A DNA stretch of 64,000 bases, taken from positions 62,001 to 126,000 of the forward strand of contig JAGFBZ010002391.1 of NCBI GenBank assembly GCA_018398805.1, in the 5' to 3' direction. Shown here one piece after another: positions 12,901 through 26,500 of the stretch. Position numbers and translations under genes: made by a program. This stretch comes from Hirundichthys speculiger (lineage: Eukaryota > Chordata > Actinopteri > Beloniformes > Exocoetidae). The notes under the pieces are model-generated. The model searched no databases, was not told the DNA's origin, and saw only the letters and a program-made list of their open reading frames with translations. Numbering within the stretch: position 1 is the first letter of the stretch; each line of letters starts with the position of its first letter.

Positions 12901-15900
12901 CAGATTAGACCTGATCCTTAACCCGTTTCTCTTTTTCCCTCCATCATAAAATATCTTGGTGCATCAGAGAACCTGTTTTTCTCTAAACTTTACATTTAAA
13001 GTAAAACACTGTATTTATTCCTTTGCAGATGAAAACGAGTGAACTGGGTGGTAAAAATCTGCACGGTCACGTTTGACGTGCACATGAAGCTGATAATGAA
13101 GCTTATAATGCTGATTGCTGAATTGAGGCCAGTTTTACACGCAGCATGAAACATCTGCTATTCGCTGTCTCACATTTGGCCTTAGGTGACAAAACAAATA
13201 AAATTTCTGAAATATCTTTAATTGAACCACTGATGCCAGTGACAGATAGCTATCTTAGTGTATTCAGTATTCACAATAAGAACCTTCTAAACAGAAGACA
13301 CCAGTCTGAGTTATTACTGCTGTGTTAAGATGTGTTTACAGATTCCCCCAAACACCCAAAAAAGAAAAAAAATAATCAGATTTTTAATCCTAATTTCTGT
13401 ATGGGTTATGACTGGACACATATGTGATGTCTCACTGGTCATGATGACATCAGCAGACAGGCCACCAGTGGATCCCAGTCTGGTCTCTCGCTCTCTCAGT
13501 GGTTTGACCAACTCTTCCCCGCTGACCCGTCCTCAACATCTGGAATTGTTAGGAATTTAGTAAGAACATGTTCTTGAGCCTCAGAAACCACATCTGTTGA
13601 AGTGTTGACTTGCAGCTGTTGGTGACTGGGTGAACTGGGATTTGCTTCTGATCTGAGACATTTTTAGATGACTCCCAAAAAATTCAAAGGAAAGAAATAA
13701 TTGGGGAAGTGTGAGTTGTGTGTGTTTGGCGTTAAGTATCTGTCATCAGTCGAATATGTCGAGTACACAGTTGCTGCTATCTAGACGTTCAACATGTGCT
13801 GCATTTGTCAGATTTTAATTAATTTGTTACAGATTTCACCATGTTTCACCAGGGAAACTTGTGCGACTACTTTATGACATCATATTAATGAAACATTTGA
13901 ATAATTATTAAAGACTTGATGACCAATAATGAGATTTCTGAAAGGATTTGAAGGCAACTTGAAACATTTTCAATATCTCGGTAATAAAAGTGGAGCAACC
14001 AGGCAAAAGTGACGCAGTGTTTGCCCTTTGACTTTTAAACTTTTGCCTCTGCTAGCCATTAGCATTATTATCATTAGCAACTTGACAAATGAAGTAAATT
14101 TGCATCCTCTGTCCCGCAGGGCTCCCTGACCCACCCGGAGTTGCTTGTTGCCGTGGAGATGCTGTCTTCGGTGGTGCTGATGAATGAGGCGATGAATGTT
14201 GGAGACCGGGCCGCCCTCTGGAAGCAGCTGTCCAGCTCTGGTCACTGGACTGAGCAACGTGGAGGACGAGTATGCGCAGAGGTGAGCGTGACAGCCAGTC
14301 TAGAGTGACGCTGTATGATGCCTTTGCAGTGAGTTTTTGTGCGTTTTCAGTCAGTTAATGTGCTTTGCTTGTGATGTCCAGATACATGGATGAGCTGATG
14401 CGTCTCAAAGCGGCAGGCAGAGAGGAAGGCTGCGACTACCTGACCTGGAACGACATCCAAGCCTGTATCGACCAAGTCAACCTGGCTGTGCAGGAGGAGC
14501 ACGAACGTACGAGACTGATGCAGTCGCTTTACAGCCAAAATCATGAAACGATGATGCGTAATAAACCGCACAGACAAATCTCAATTACCTGCTAATGTAA
14601 TAAGCCCGACCATTGATGAATAAACAGCCATGCTAATAGGCATGAAATATAATGGAGGGCATATGATTTTGATTTATAGTTTAATCTCTGCTGCTGTCTT
14701 TGTTGCTTAATCTTTAATTTATCTTGTGATCAGCACTTGTGCAGTTTGAAGTCATCTAAATGTGCATCTGTGTGCTCATATTTGCAGGAATTGCAGCCAT
14801 TGGACAAATCAATGAAGCCCTGGATGAGGGGGATCCCATGAAGACTCTGGACATGCTGCAGAACCCCTCAGCCAAGCTCACAGATGTCGACCCATCCGTG
14901 GCCCAGCACTACCACGATAAACTGCTGGAGGCCCGCAGAGAGAAGGCTCACGTAAGACAGGACCTTATCTTTGTCACAGCAGCTATGGAAAGCAGGATGT
15001 CAGAAAGCAGATGCTCAGGTGTTCCTTTGTTATTTGCTTTTTCGTGTGTATCTCATATTCCGGTGAACACTATGCAAACAGCTTATGCAAACAGGGCCTG
15101 GCTACAGTTACATCCAGGCCTCCGTCAGGTGCTTCTGCTGCATCTCGCATTGCTGAAGGGTGTCGGGGCTTTATTTGACTGTACATGTGGTCCTTATTGA
15201 TGTATTTTTAGGATTCTGATAAATGTCCTCATGCTTAGTGACTGTAAACAAACCGTAAGGAGACAATAATGTGAATCTTTGTGAGGTGCTCGGGGTCTGA
15301 TGGCGTGAGCCACCCGTATGGTTATAAGTAAGGCCGTGCGATAACAGAAAACATTGGCGTGGTTTTTTCATTATCTTAAGTCTTGTCAGTTTTAGTATGA
15401 TTGAGGAGTTGAAAACAAAAAGAAAAATGAGACAATGGAATTTCTTCCTATGGCTTTCCAGGCCTTGAATCAGAGCCAAGGAGGTCATGGCGTTTGTGGC
15501 TATGAAGCATTTTTAAAGAGCAAATGCTGAACAGAAAGTGAAGTGCAATGACACCGTATCCTCGGGCCACGTCTCCACTATACCAAAAGTGATTTCAAGG
15601 ACAGATGCATTGCTTTCCCCCCCCATCCCCAAAGAAGGGTGCACAGAAGGCCCTTATGTTGGACACTTTCATCTGATAAAGTTGGGCCAAACTCAACAGT
15701 TTTGATGGATGCTGCCTCCCAGAGTTGCTTTGCAGTGGGGATCTACCACACATCCTCGTTTTCCATAGAAAATTAATGGGATCTGTGCGTTTGGTCTCGT
15801 ATCACCAAATACACTGTACCTTTATCAATTTTGTCCTCGGCATTTCTAACATCCCACAGAGCCATGGTTGCCATATTCCTCAAGGAACATCTGTTAGCCG

Positions 15901-18900
15901 GCTGGTTAGAAGGCTGGAGGATATGTTTGAGGACGTCTGTGACGTGAATGTGCAACGGTAAATGTTTAGAGCATGATTAAGAGGCAGGGGATGCTCAGCA
16001 CACTAACTAAACTAAAGTGCTAACGTCACAAGTGGTAGAAAAACACTTATCTTTGTTTGAGTCGCAGTGTTGCTGTAGTTTAAAGGCTTATGAGTTTCCA
16101 GCTCATGTACCTAGCACCTTTGTGAACTGAACGTGAGCTTCTGAAGACTCTTAATTGCAAAACTGACCAGCTGGACTCTGACACCAAATAGAGGACATGT
16201 GAAAATACAAAGCAACATCAGCAGAGTTGAGACTTGTGTCCAGTCGATCCAGTCGATCCAGTCGTTTCTAGGATTCCAGTAAGGTCAATGTTTTCAAAAA
16301 GTGCTTCTTTGCATTTAGTAAAATCCTGTCTTAATGCAATCCAACTTCTTTTAAGTTGCTTTTACGCATTTCTAACTTAAGCGAGTTTATCTGGGGCAAT
16401 GTGAGGAAAAGCATGACGTTGTTGTTGTTGTTGTTGTTGTTGCTGCCTGTGGCATCAAAATATAGCAGCTTCTTTCCACAGTGTACTGCGCAGTACAAGT
16501 TTTATAAAGCAGTACTCTGATTTAAGCATCTACATGAGTTGCTTTGGGAATATTAATTTTATTTGTTAAATAGTTTGTTTAATGCCAGTTTCCTACACTT
16601 TTATGTTCCAGTTTTCGCCTCTGAACTTAATGCAACACCACCGAGCACAACTTCCTCTGCATTATAAAACTATATGCTGTTGTGTTTGTTCTTGATTTTG
16701 CAAAAAAAATCTTTAAGTACAGTTTCTTATTTTTAGGGTGCAAATGGACATGTGCAGTTTATTTTACACTTGTCCTCAAACATTGTCCAACAGCAGGCCA
16801 AAATGCTGCAAGAACTCCCAACAGGACTAGTACAGCTATTAAGACATTTGCATAAGTCTAAAGTTGACTTAGATAATGTGACTGTGATCAGAATACTCCA
16901 CATGTAATAATATAAATATTATTTACCTTGTATATGACCTGGAGTAGATTAACTGGTTTATAGTGTTGTCTCAGTATTGTTTCCATGTAAATGCTTCGAG
17001 TCTGCGGTGGAGATGGAGGCTGAAGTCACTGACGTATACAACTCCATGAAAGAGTTGGACTCGGTTCTTCAGGGTTCTGGGTGTTGTTGGGCTGTGCTGG
17101 TTGACACACCTGTGCAACATCACATGATGCACAGGCTCCAGCTTGGAGGGGGATCAGGTTTCTCAGCTTTCCTGTGAAAGTCTCAGTCACTGTTTGAGGG
17201 AGAAGAACATTTCTGTTAGTGGAATCTCAGACTCAGCTGGGAGACGTTTTCATCTCGTTCATCTTCACAAAGATTACTGGTGGGTTCATAGGACTTTTTA
17301 CCGCCAGCCTTTATGTGTTTTGTAGAACTGAGAAGGTGAATGACCGTAACCCTCACAGCGTCCTGTGGGGAGGTGCTGGGTCCTTCACAAAGAGCATTTC
17401 AGTCTCCATAATTCAGAGTGGGAGCTTGGTTTGCATTGCTGTCAATAAATTTTTTCCCAGTCAGTGTTGTGCAGTTTCCAGCCAGGTGTGAAGCAGCGGG
17501 GATGAGAACTGGCACCTACAAGTCTGAAGGTGTGATCCAGCCCTCTCTGGCTGAGAACCAGAGTCTCTCAGGGTTCAGAAAGCCTTGGATTCCACCCTGT
17601 GGACTGAGAATGTATAGTTTCCTCCGGTGGATGAACTAAAATAAAGAGCTGAGCTCAAATGTAAAGCTGCCGATTTACCAGTCCGTGTACCTGCGACCCT
17701 CACCTGTGGGCATGAGCTCAGTTCAGCTGCTCATCCTTCTTTCAGTTACGATCCAAATCATCCCGTAGAGGCTCTGAGTCGAGTCACTCTGCATTAAAAG
17801 AAGCCAGCTGAGATGAGTCTGGTATCTGCTGTGGGATGCCATCCAGCTGCCTCTCAGGGGATGTGAGTTTCTCTCAATGGGAAGAAGCCTAGAAAAGGAT
17901 ATTATAGTTGAGGCTTTGGAGGGCCGAATTCACCCCTGTAAGAGGTGAAGGAGGTTCTCAGGAGTTGGAGTTGTAGCAGCAGATAAATAAAACTGATGTA
18001 TTCATGGTCATTAAGTATCCCTGATATGACAAGTTCATGCAAATAGTTTATTAGGTATCAACCAGTTTAGATTAATTCCCTCAGTGTAGCCGTCGTAATT
18101 ACATTTCATGACCAAAGACATTTGCACAGTTTTTTTTATTTTGAGTGTGAAACATCAGGAATCCTCCAGTGGTGAGAAGACTATTGTAGTTAATGTTGGC
18201 TGCTGCTCAAAGGGAGTTGCAGATGACTCCATGTGACTCAAACCCCACATGCCTGGAGCAGACGCTGATGTCAGGCTGATGTCATGGTTGGATCATCTTC
18301 ATTTCCCCCTCAACAGCACATGCACGTTTGTCTGTGCTCTCTGAGGCCTGACATTTCCAGTCTTTCCTCATCGGTTTTAAATCCAGACACATATCAAACA
18401 AGGATCACCATCTTTCTCGAGAGCGCTTCATCTTTCTCTCTCTGACTAATTTGCCTGCGTTATCATGAGCGGATGGCTGCGGTTCCTGTGCGTGTATATG
18501 TAGAGCAGGTTTGCATATGATGTCACATGCTGAGACCAAATTTGGGCCGTCATCTTATCAGGCGACTAAAGTAAGAGCCAAATTGCAAGTCAGAGTGCAG
18601 AAGCTGCAGCAATACAGCGGTGCATAAAGTCACACGAGGTGAAATACCAACTGTTTGAAAGATGGAAGTTTTTACTCACTCTCAGAGTCGCATATTCATT
18701 CTCAGTTCTTCAAATATGTTACTGAATCCATTTTAGCATTGTGCCTGTTTTTGTCCCATGTAAACACAGATAAAGTAAGTTTCTTATCAAGACTAGTCTC
18801 CAAAATACATAGTCACTTTCCCCTCTCTGTTTTAAAAGTCAACACCATCCGTTAACATCTACAAATCTTGAATACATCATTTGGAAACTCAGAATGGCTT

Positions 18901-20492
18901 CACGGAAGAAAAAAAATAGACTAGGAAAAACAGAGAGCTATTTTCCTGCTGATTTCACAGGCATAGGAAATAACAAGCGGGCCTCAGTCGTTTGCTTCCA
19001 TAAAAGGGCAGAAAGCTTTCTGTCCTTAAAAACCCATGGGCACATAGGCCGTCCTCTGCCTGGCGGCTGGTGAACGTGGCTGGTTGAGGTGATGTGCTGG
19101 AGATGGAGGGTATAAAAGCAGCGTGGGCTTCCTGGTTTCAGACAGTCGACACACATGCAGCTGAGACAGAAGGATTATGAGGCCTTCTGACGTCTCCAAA
19201 GAGGGAACGATAGCTGGCAGTTTATCTGAGGTTGGGGAGAGGAACACGAATGCTTGTGTTGGTGTGTAACGTCTTGGTAACGCTGAAGTATTAAAGCAGT
19301 TCGTCAGAAAGACAGTCAGGCAGAAGTTGGCTTAGACTCTGAGTCTGTGCCCAGATAAACAGGAGGAAGTGCTGCCCAGACTCCGGTGACTAAGACCATG
19401 AATATCGTCTACCATGTCTCTTCAGATGGCTTCCACGTTGACTTTGTAGCTGTAACATCAAGGGTTGTGTACATCTGGATGTGGCAGTGCTTTATGTATA
19501 CGTTTTCATTTTATCCTCCACCGATGCCTCTAGGAGAGATGTGAATGATCTCACGGAGGGAAAGGCAAGTGGAGATGCTGAATGCAGTGAAATTCTTGAA
19601 TTAAGTTTCTGGTTAAGGTTAAAATTACTCGAACGGCCTCGGTTTTCACTTCCTCTTATTTCCATGATGTGACCGTAGCTGAACGCCATCACCGGTCCCC
19701 GGCCCAGTCGGACACCACACCCCGACAAGCGCCTCCTTACAGCTGCAGTGACTCATCAACCACAAACAGAAATTACAGCGCGAAAGCACAAACAGTAATC
19801 AGTACTCGCCCAGGTGGGACTGTGTTTACTATAACTGTGCTGCAGATGTTATCTGCCAGTCTGATTCCTCTCTGTAAGACATTGTGAAGATCAGGTATCG
19901 ACCCCGCCCACACACCCTTTCATCTACCCTGTAGGACAACATGAAGGGGTGGGGCGTACCAGGAGAGAGGCCTAATGAGTGGCTCTAAAAAAGCAGATAC
20001 AAGTAGGAACAAGTTGACACGGACTTTGTACCAAGGAACAGGGCGCCATCTGGATGCAGGTTTACTTCACTACAGTTCAGAACCAGGCAGCGTGAAATCA
20101 GCAGGGAAGTCCGAGTCGTGTGAACAAGACTGTCCTTGTGACGTTTATGGATCGCGCCAGGGTGTAATTAAAAATTATATGGTCCTTAAGACCAGAGGTC
20201 ATAAGATTAGGCAAATTAGAGCACATTATACTTTACATTATACTGTGTGTGTTCACTGTGTACCCCTGCGTTTAAAGCGGGGTCCTGAAAAATATATGTT
20301 TGGAGGGCTGCAGTGCCCTCCGCCTGAGCTCCTCCCATTCATCCAGAAGACGGATCGGACACGACTCTCATGAATGTCCAAGACAAAAGGTTCAGGCTGA
20401 GGGCTGGGAATGGGAGTGGGCCTGTAAACCCTCGCTGCTCTCATGGGAGTTAACGGGTAAATAGTAGCCAGATACTGCTGTTCAAATGCGCC

Positions 20493-20523
<31 letters not shown>

Positions 20524-23500
20524 GCACCTCAATGAGAAAGGTTGATCTGAGGCTTGTTGGTCTCTAGAAACACCTTCATAACAGCTGTCAAGCACCTAAA
20601 AAAAAAGAAATCATTTACAAAAGAATGACATTAACAAAGGTGTATGTAAACAATGTTTTTTTTAAGGTGGATGTAGTTTTGCATAGCTCTTTATATAAAG
20701 CAAATGTACTCTAGCAATGTGATTTTTCTGTTTGCTTATACTGTTATTCTTTTTTTTTTTTTTTCTTGTGTCCATCCAGGAGACGCAGGACCCGTCTGCT
20801 GTGTTGTGGCTGGATGAGATCCAGGATGCCATTATAAAGGCTAATCAGGACACAAAGGAGGCTTTACAGTGTAAGAACACACTCGGTTTTGAACACTCTC
20901 TACTTGCTAAGCTAAGCTCTAAGCTTCTGTGTCTACGAGGAGGGTGAAAAGTGACCCTAAGAGTGTTTGTGTTTGTGACTGCAGTCTCTCAGTCCATCCA
21001 GTCCATTAATGAGGCGGTGGACGCTGGAGATGCCGCCCAGACTCTGGCTGCTCTCCGAAGTCCTGGAGCAGGACTTTACGGCGTCACCTCTGAGTGTGCG
21101 CAGACCTACCAGGACGACCTGGCCAAGATTAAAGAGGACAAAAAGAAGGAAGGTAAGACCACCAAATAAAGAAAGAAAACAACATGCATGGAGTCTGAAT
21201 GTGGAATTATGTGAAATAATACCTCTTTGTGAACAAGAAGGGCAACTTAATCCAAAACGTAAAGCATGTCATTCCAAAACAAACACCATGAGCTCCTGGA
21301 CTTTAAAAGTAAACAGGCGCACCTTTATCCACGCCTTCACAGGTGTATCCAGAGCCAACAGTTATGCTCTCGCAACACAAAAACTCATCTCACCTGAAGG
21401 TTTCCTCCAGGAATCCTCACATTAAGATAAATCCTCTAAAATGATCACAAAGCTCCTCTGCAGGCTTGTTCTGACTTGGAGCTGTCAGACTGACAAAGAA
21501 ATGAAACTAAAGCAACTGAGCTGTGGAAAAATTATCATTTTTTTCTTTTGATCAAGTGATTCTAGTCTAGTTTTATAATCATGGCTATTTACTATAATAT
21601 TTCATTATTTTAAACCACTTAATCAATATGTATTTCACTCAGTGAAAATTTTGGGAAATGTATTGATTATTTTATTCCAGTTACACTCTCTCTTGTAAAA
21701 AATCTTTCAACATTATTTCTCAGCCTATCTAAGCTAGCTGGTTTTTTCCACACGGACACAGTTAGGTCCCTTAAGTTGGCCAGAAGTGATGAGGAGTGGC
21801 AGTTAATTGCATTATTGATCGTTGATTATATAGCGACGCCACAGGGACTTGGATAAATAAATAAATGACGCAGTGACTTGCGGGTTAATCTGAAGCTCAG
21901 CTACAACTTGTGCAGCAGATTCACGGACTCTATTCATCCATTTAGCTCTGAATTGATGTTTGGCTCTAAAACAATGATGATGTTTGTATTAGCAACATGG
22001 CCAAGGTGGCCGATGACAGGGTCGCAACAGTACGGGGGGGGGGGGCACTTTCAAAAAAATCCTCACCAGGTGGATGAAGCATGTGACTGTTGATAACTGT
22101 TGACATTTATTTACAACAGCAGCTACTGTTTACTGCAATTACTCCAAAAACACAAATCCGCTATAAGCAACAGACCTGATTCATCTGAGAGTTTGCATTT
22201 TAGCCAGAAACTTATTTGCAAGAAAGGCTCTTTTGTCATTTTGATCCTTCTTATGTGGCCTGGTGAGGAAGTTTTTAAATATCCATAGTCCTGTATCATA
22301 TTTTATCCTGTCACTTGACGTGGTATTGAATTTATTTGACTTGGACCAGCTTTATAAACGTGGCATCTTAAATCTGCTTCAGTATTTATTCTGTTTAATT
22401 TCACACCTGTCAAAGGATGGTTTACCAGTCTGATGTTGAAACAGTTGAAACTAGTGATTATTAATTACCTGTTCCAGACTGGTAACACATTATCTCCAGC
22501 CTGTTGCAGTAGCTCTGGTCTCAAGCATTAGTCTTAGCTGGTTGAGATGTGGTGCTGTTTTAGGGATTTCTACTGGTGACTCTGGTGGTTTTCATTTTTT
22601 ATTTACTTTTTTACATTTATTAGTTACATTTCCAAGCTTTCCAAAGATCAAAAATATTTGGAATAAGACTGCAAATGCAGATAAGCTGAAGAGGAGGTGT
22701 TGAGGATATACAACAGGGGAAAAAATGTAGAGAAAGGAGGACAAATTATTTCTGTTTTTAATCCTCATGGAGGATGAAAGATCACTGGCAGATAAAATGG
22801 ATCATCTTCAAGCACTAAAGAGGGCAAATATTGTATATGTATTATTATTACAGTTTTTTTGTTTTTTTTTGCACTGAGACACAGTTGCAGGAACAGATTT
22901 CAGATTCCAGTACCTTGTCTAAATGTATTTATGATAATACTGGCAGACTGATAGAGCGGGGAGAGTAAGGGAGGAGGGACTGCAGTGCTTGTTCGTAACA
23001 GATTGCGTTACGACATGTTACTGTGAAGAAGCATCTTGAAAACGCAGATATTAAACTGTTTGCTGTGAGTTTCTGTCAGTGGTGAGTTCACCTCAGAGTT
23101 ATTGATGATGCTTCTCTCTGCTACACTTTCAGCGATGCAGCAGCTTCTAAATTGTTCATTTTCTTCTATTTATTATTGTCAACATAGTTTCTTTTTGAGG
23201 ACTAAACATAATTCAGTTAAATTTCACAAGGAACACTTTTTAAAACATAAAGCAGTCCTCCCAGCTATGAGGGTTTGAGCTGCCAACGACTCGGTTTCAT
23301 CTTGGTTCTGGATTCTTTCTGTCCAGGTGATAATGGAAGCGACTGGGTGAAGCACTGGGTAAAAGGAGGACACAACTACTATTACAACCTGCAGACCAAG
23401 GAGGGCACATGGGTGGAGCCACAGGACTTCACGCAAAACAACACCCAGCTCAACAAGGAGGACATCCAGGTAGGTATCTCCTCATGAGCATCGATGAGTA

Positions 23501-26500
23501 TGAAGCTTCTTAAAACCGCAGCGAACCATGTGTTTTGTTCAGGGGGTGGTTTCTGGTGTAACCACAGCCTACAACCGAAAGCAGCTGTGGCTGGCCAATG
23601 AGACGCTCATCACCAAGCTCCAAGCTCGTTGCCGTGGCTACCTGGTGAGAAATGGCCTAAAGGAGCGGATGAGCTTCCTGAAATCCCAAAGCCCTGCTGT
23701 TACATGCATACAGGTGAGAGAGTCATATTAACGCTCACTATCACGAGATCATACATAAGTATAAACATCAGTCTAATAAAATGTTCTGCTCAGGCTCACT
23801 GGAAAGGCTACAAACAGAGGAAGAAGTTCAACGAACGTCAGCAGTTTCTCAAAGACCACACTAAAGAGGCCGTTAAGGTAACGTAAGCGGTTCCACTGAG
23901 CTAAATATTATCAGCTGAAAACACAATGAGGGCTCAAGGCTTTGTCTTTGCTGTTCTCAGATTCAGTCCATGGTTCGTATGCATCAAGCTCGTAAGAAGT
24001 ACAAGGATCGTCTGAAGTACTTCCAGGATCACGTAAGTCTTATTCCCCCAAAACCATGACAAGCTGAATTACCTGCAAACCGAGTCAAGGACAATTTCAA
24101 ACAGCCAACCCAGGGCACTGAGCATTTTCTGTCACGTCATTTTTCATTCAAAGTAAATAAATTGCTTGTAAGTTAATGAGAGCTTTAAATCATGTTGCCG
24201 AGACAGAAATATCCACCGGCACACGAGCTTAAAGTCACCGAGGAGCCTGCAGGGCTCGATTTAAAGGAAACTGGCTCATTTAACACTTTGACTAATCTGA
24301 AGCCAGACCCTCTTTGAATTACTGTAGATTCCTTTGGTTTGTAATGAAGACAATTGATCAGCCAAGTGATGAATGCTTTATGTTACAGATCAATGATGTG
24401 GTGAAGATTCAGGCTTTCATCAGAGCCAACAAGGCCAGAGATGACTACAAGACACTGAGTAAGGAGGATCCCCACTGTGATCAAACTGACTTTCATCGTC
24501 TGAGTTTAGTTGTCGTTTAACTTTAGTGTCATTTCTCCAATCTTCCACAGTCAGCGCTGAGGATCCACCGATGGCAGTGGTGAGGAAGTTTGTCCACCTG
24601 TTGGACCACAGTGACCAGGACTTCCAGGAGGAGCTGGAACTGATGAGGCTCCGTGAGGAGGTCATCACCAACATCCGCTCCAACCAGCAGCTGGAGAACG
24701 ACCTGAACCTGATGGATATCAAGATCGGCCTGCTGGTGAAGAACAAAATCACTCTGCAGGAGGTTGTGTCCCATAGCAAAAAGCTGACGAAGAAGAACAA
24801 GGGCCAGCTGTCTGACATGATGATGATGAACAAGCAGAGGGGAGGGCTGAAGGCTCTCAGCAAGGAGAAGAGGATTAAACTGGAGGCCTACCAGTTCCTG
24901 TTTTACCTCTTACAGGTAACCGTTAATACAAACCTTATTTCTTTTCAGACCATATTCATTGAAAGCACTTTGCCAAGTCATGAAGATGCAGCTCCAAGTG
25001 ATTATATTTCTCCTTCCTTTCAGACCAACCCAACATATCTTGCAAAGCTGATCTTCCAGATGCCACAGAATAAATCTACAAAGTTCATGGACAGTGTGAT
25101 CTTCACGCTCTACAACTACGCCTCAAACCAGAGGGAGGAATACCTGCTTCTCAAGCTCTTCAAAACCGCCCTGCAGGAGGAGATCAAGTATGAAACCTGT
25201 CAATAAACTAATACAGATGACCACAGCTGTAAACGAAGACTAAATGTTTCCTTTAACAACTGCCCGCAGGTCAAAAGTGGACCAGATGAAGGAGATTGTC
25301 ACTGGAAACCCAACCGTGATCAAGATGGTGGTGAGTTTCCACAGAGGTGCCCGGGGTCAGAACGCACTGAGACAAATCCTGGCGCCGGTTGTCAAGGAGA
25401 TCATGGATGACAAAACGCTAAACATCAAGACGGACCCGGTGGACATCTACAAGGGCTGGGTGAACCAGATGGAGACACAGACTGGAGAGGCCAGGTTAGT
25501 GGATGAGCTTGTCTCCTACAGTGTATCATCATGATAGCAACATTATTAAGGATGACTAAATTTTTATCTTCCAAAACCCATCAATGACCTCGTTTTAATG
25601 TCTCCTGATGTTTTTTTTTTTTTAAGTTGGACGTTGAGGGACAGACTTCCTATCCCAGACAAATGTCTGTTCTGTTGCTCTCTACACTGTTGTTGGCTGG
25701 TTAGCTCTGATGATGGTTGGGTAATAACTAGGGCTGGGCAAGTTAACGGGTTATCGCGTTAACGCATTAATTTATTAACGCCAACATTTCTTTTATCGCG
25801 CGTTAACGCACGTTGCGTACATGCTTTTGTTTTGAAAAGTCTGTTACTGGCTGTTGTGGAACCGGAAACAGTAAACATAAGGAAAAGCTAAAACAGACAT
25901 GGAGAACGGTAAAAATCTGTGAACTTTACAGTTCAGGTAGCAACTCAGGTATCAATATTAACATTTCTGTCTGAAAAAAAAATATTCTAGACGGCAACAA
26001 AACTTTGTGGTCATTCGTCCATGTTCCATCAGATCTGCTCCATGTGTTCACTGTCCTGCTGTTCTCTAGCTGGTTACTGCAGTGCAGCTCCATCTAGTGG
26101 CTCAGATGTGTAATGACAACAGAAAGTCCAGTCCTCCATTATAAAACTAATTCAGTCCTGTGGCCCGTTTTTAAATTTTGTATTTTTGATCCAAGTCTAA
26201 AATTTAAATATAAAAAAAAAAACAGGCATATTTTTCATTTTTTTGTACCGTACCGTACCGTCTTCTTCCGCTTATCCGAGGTCGGGTCGCGGGGGCATCA
26301 GCCGGAGTAAGGAAGCCCAGACCCCCCTCTCCCCCGGCCACTTCTTCCAGCTCCTCTGGGGGGATCCCGAGGCGTTCCCAGGCCAGCCGAGAGACATAGT
26401 CCCTCCAGCGTGTCCTGGGTCTTCCCCGGGGTCTCCTCCCATTTTTTTCATTTTTCATTTTTTTGTGTTAGATTAAAAAATGAAAAACGTAATTAAATGT

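Noticed and set aside
14235..14281. A genuine GT donor at ctctg/gtcact that would shorten the exon
   Set aside because: It would delete the conserved VTGLSN block, which is still readable in the shifted frame; a one-base insertion explains the data better.
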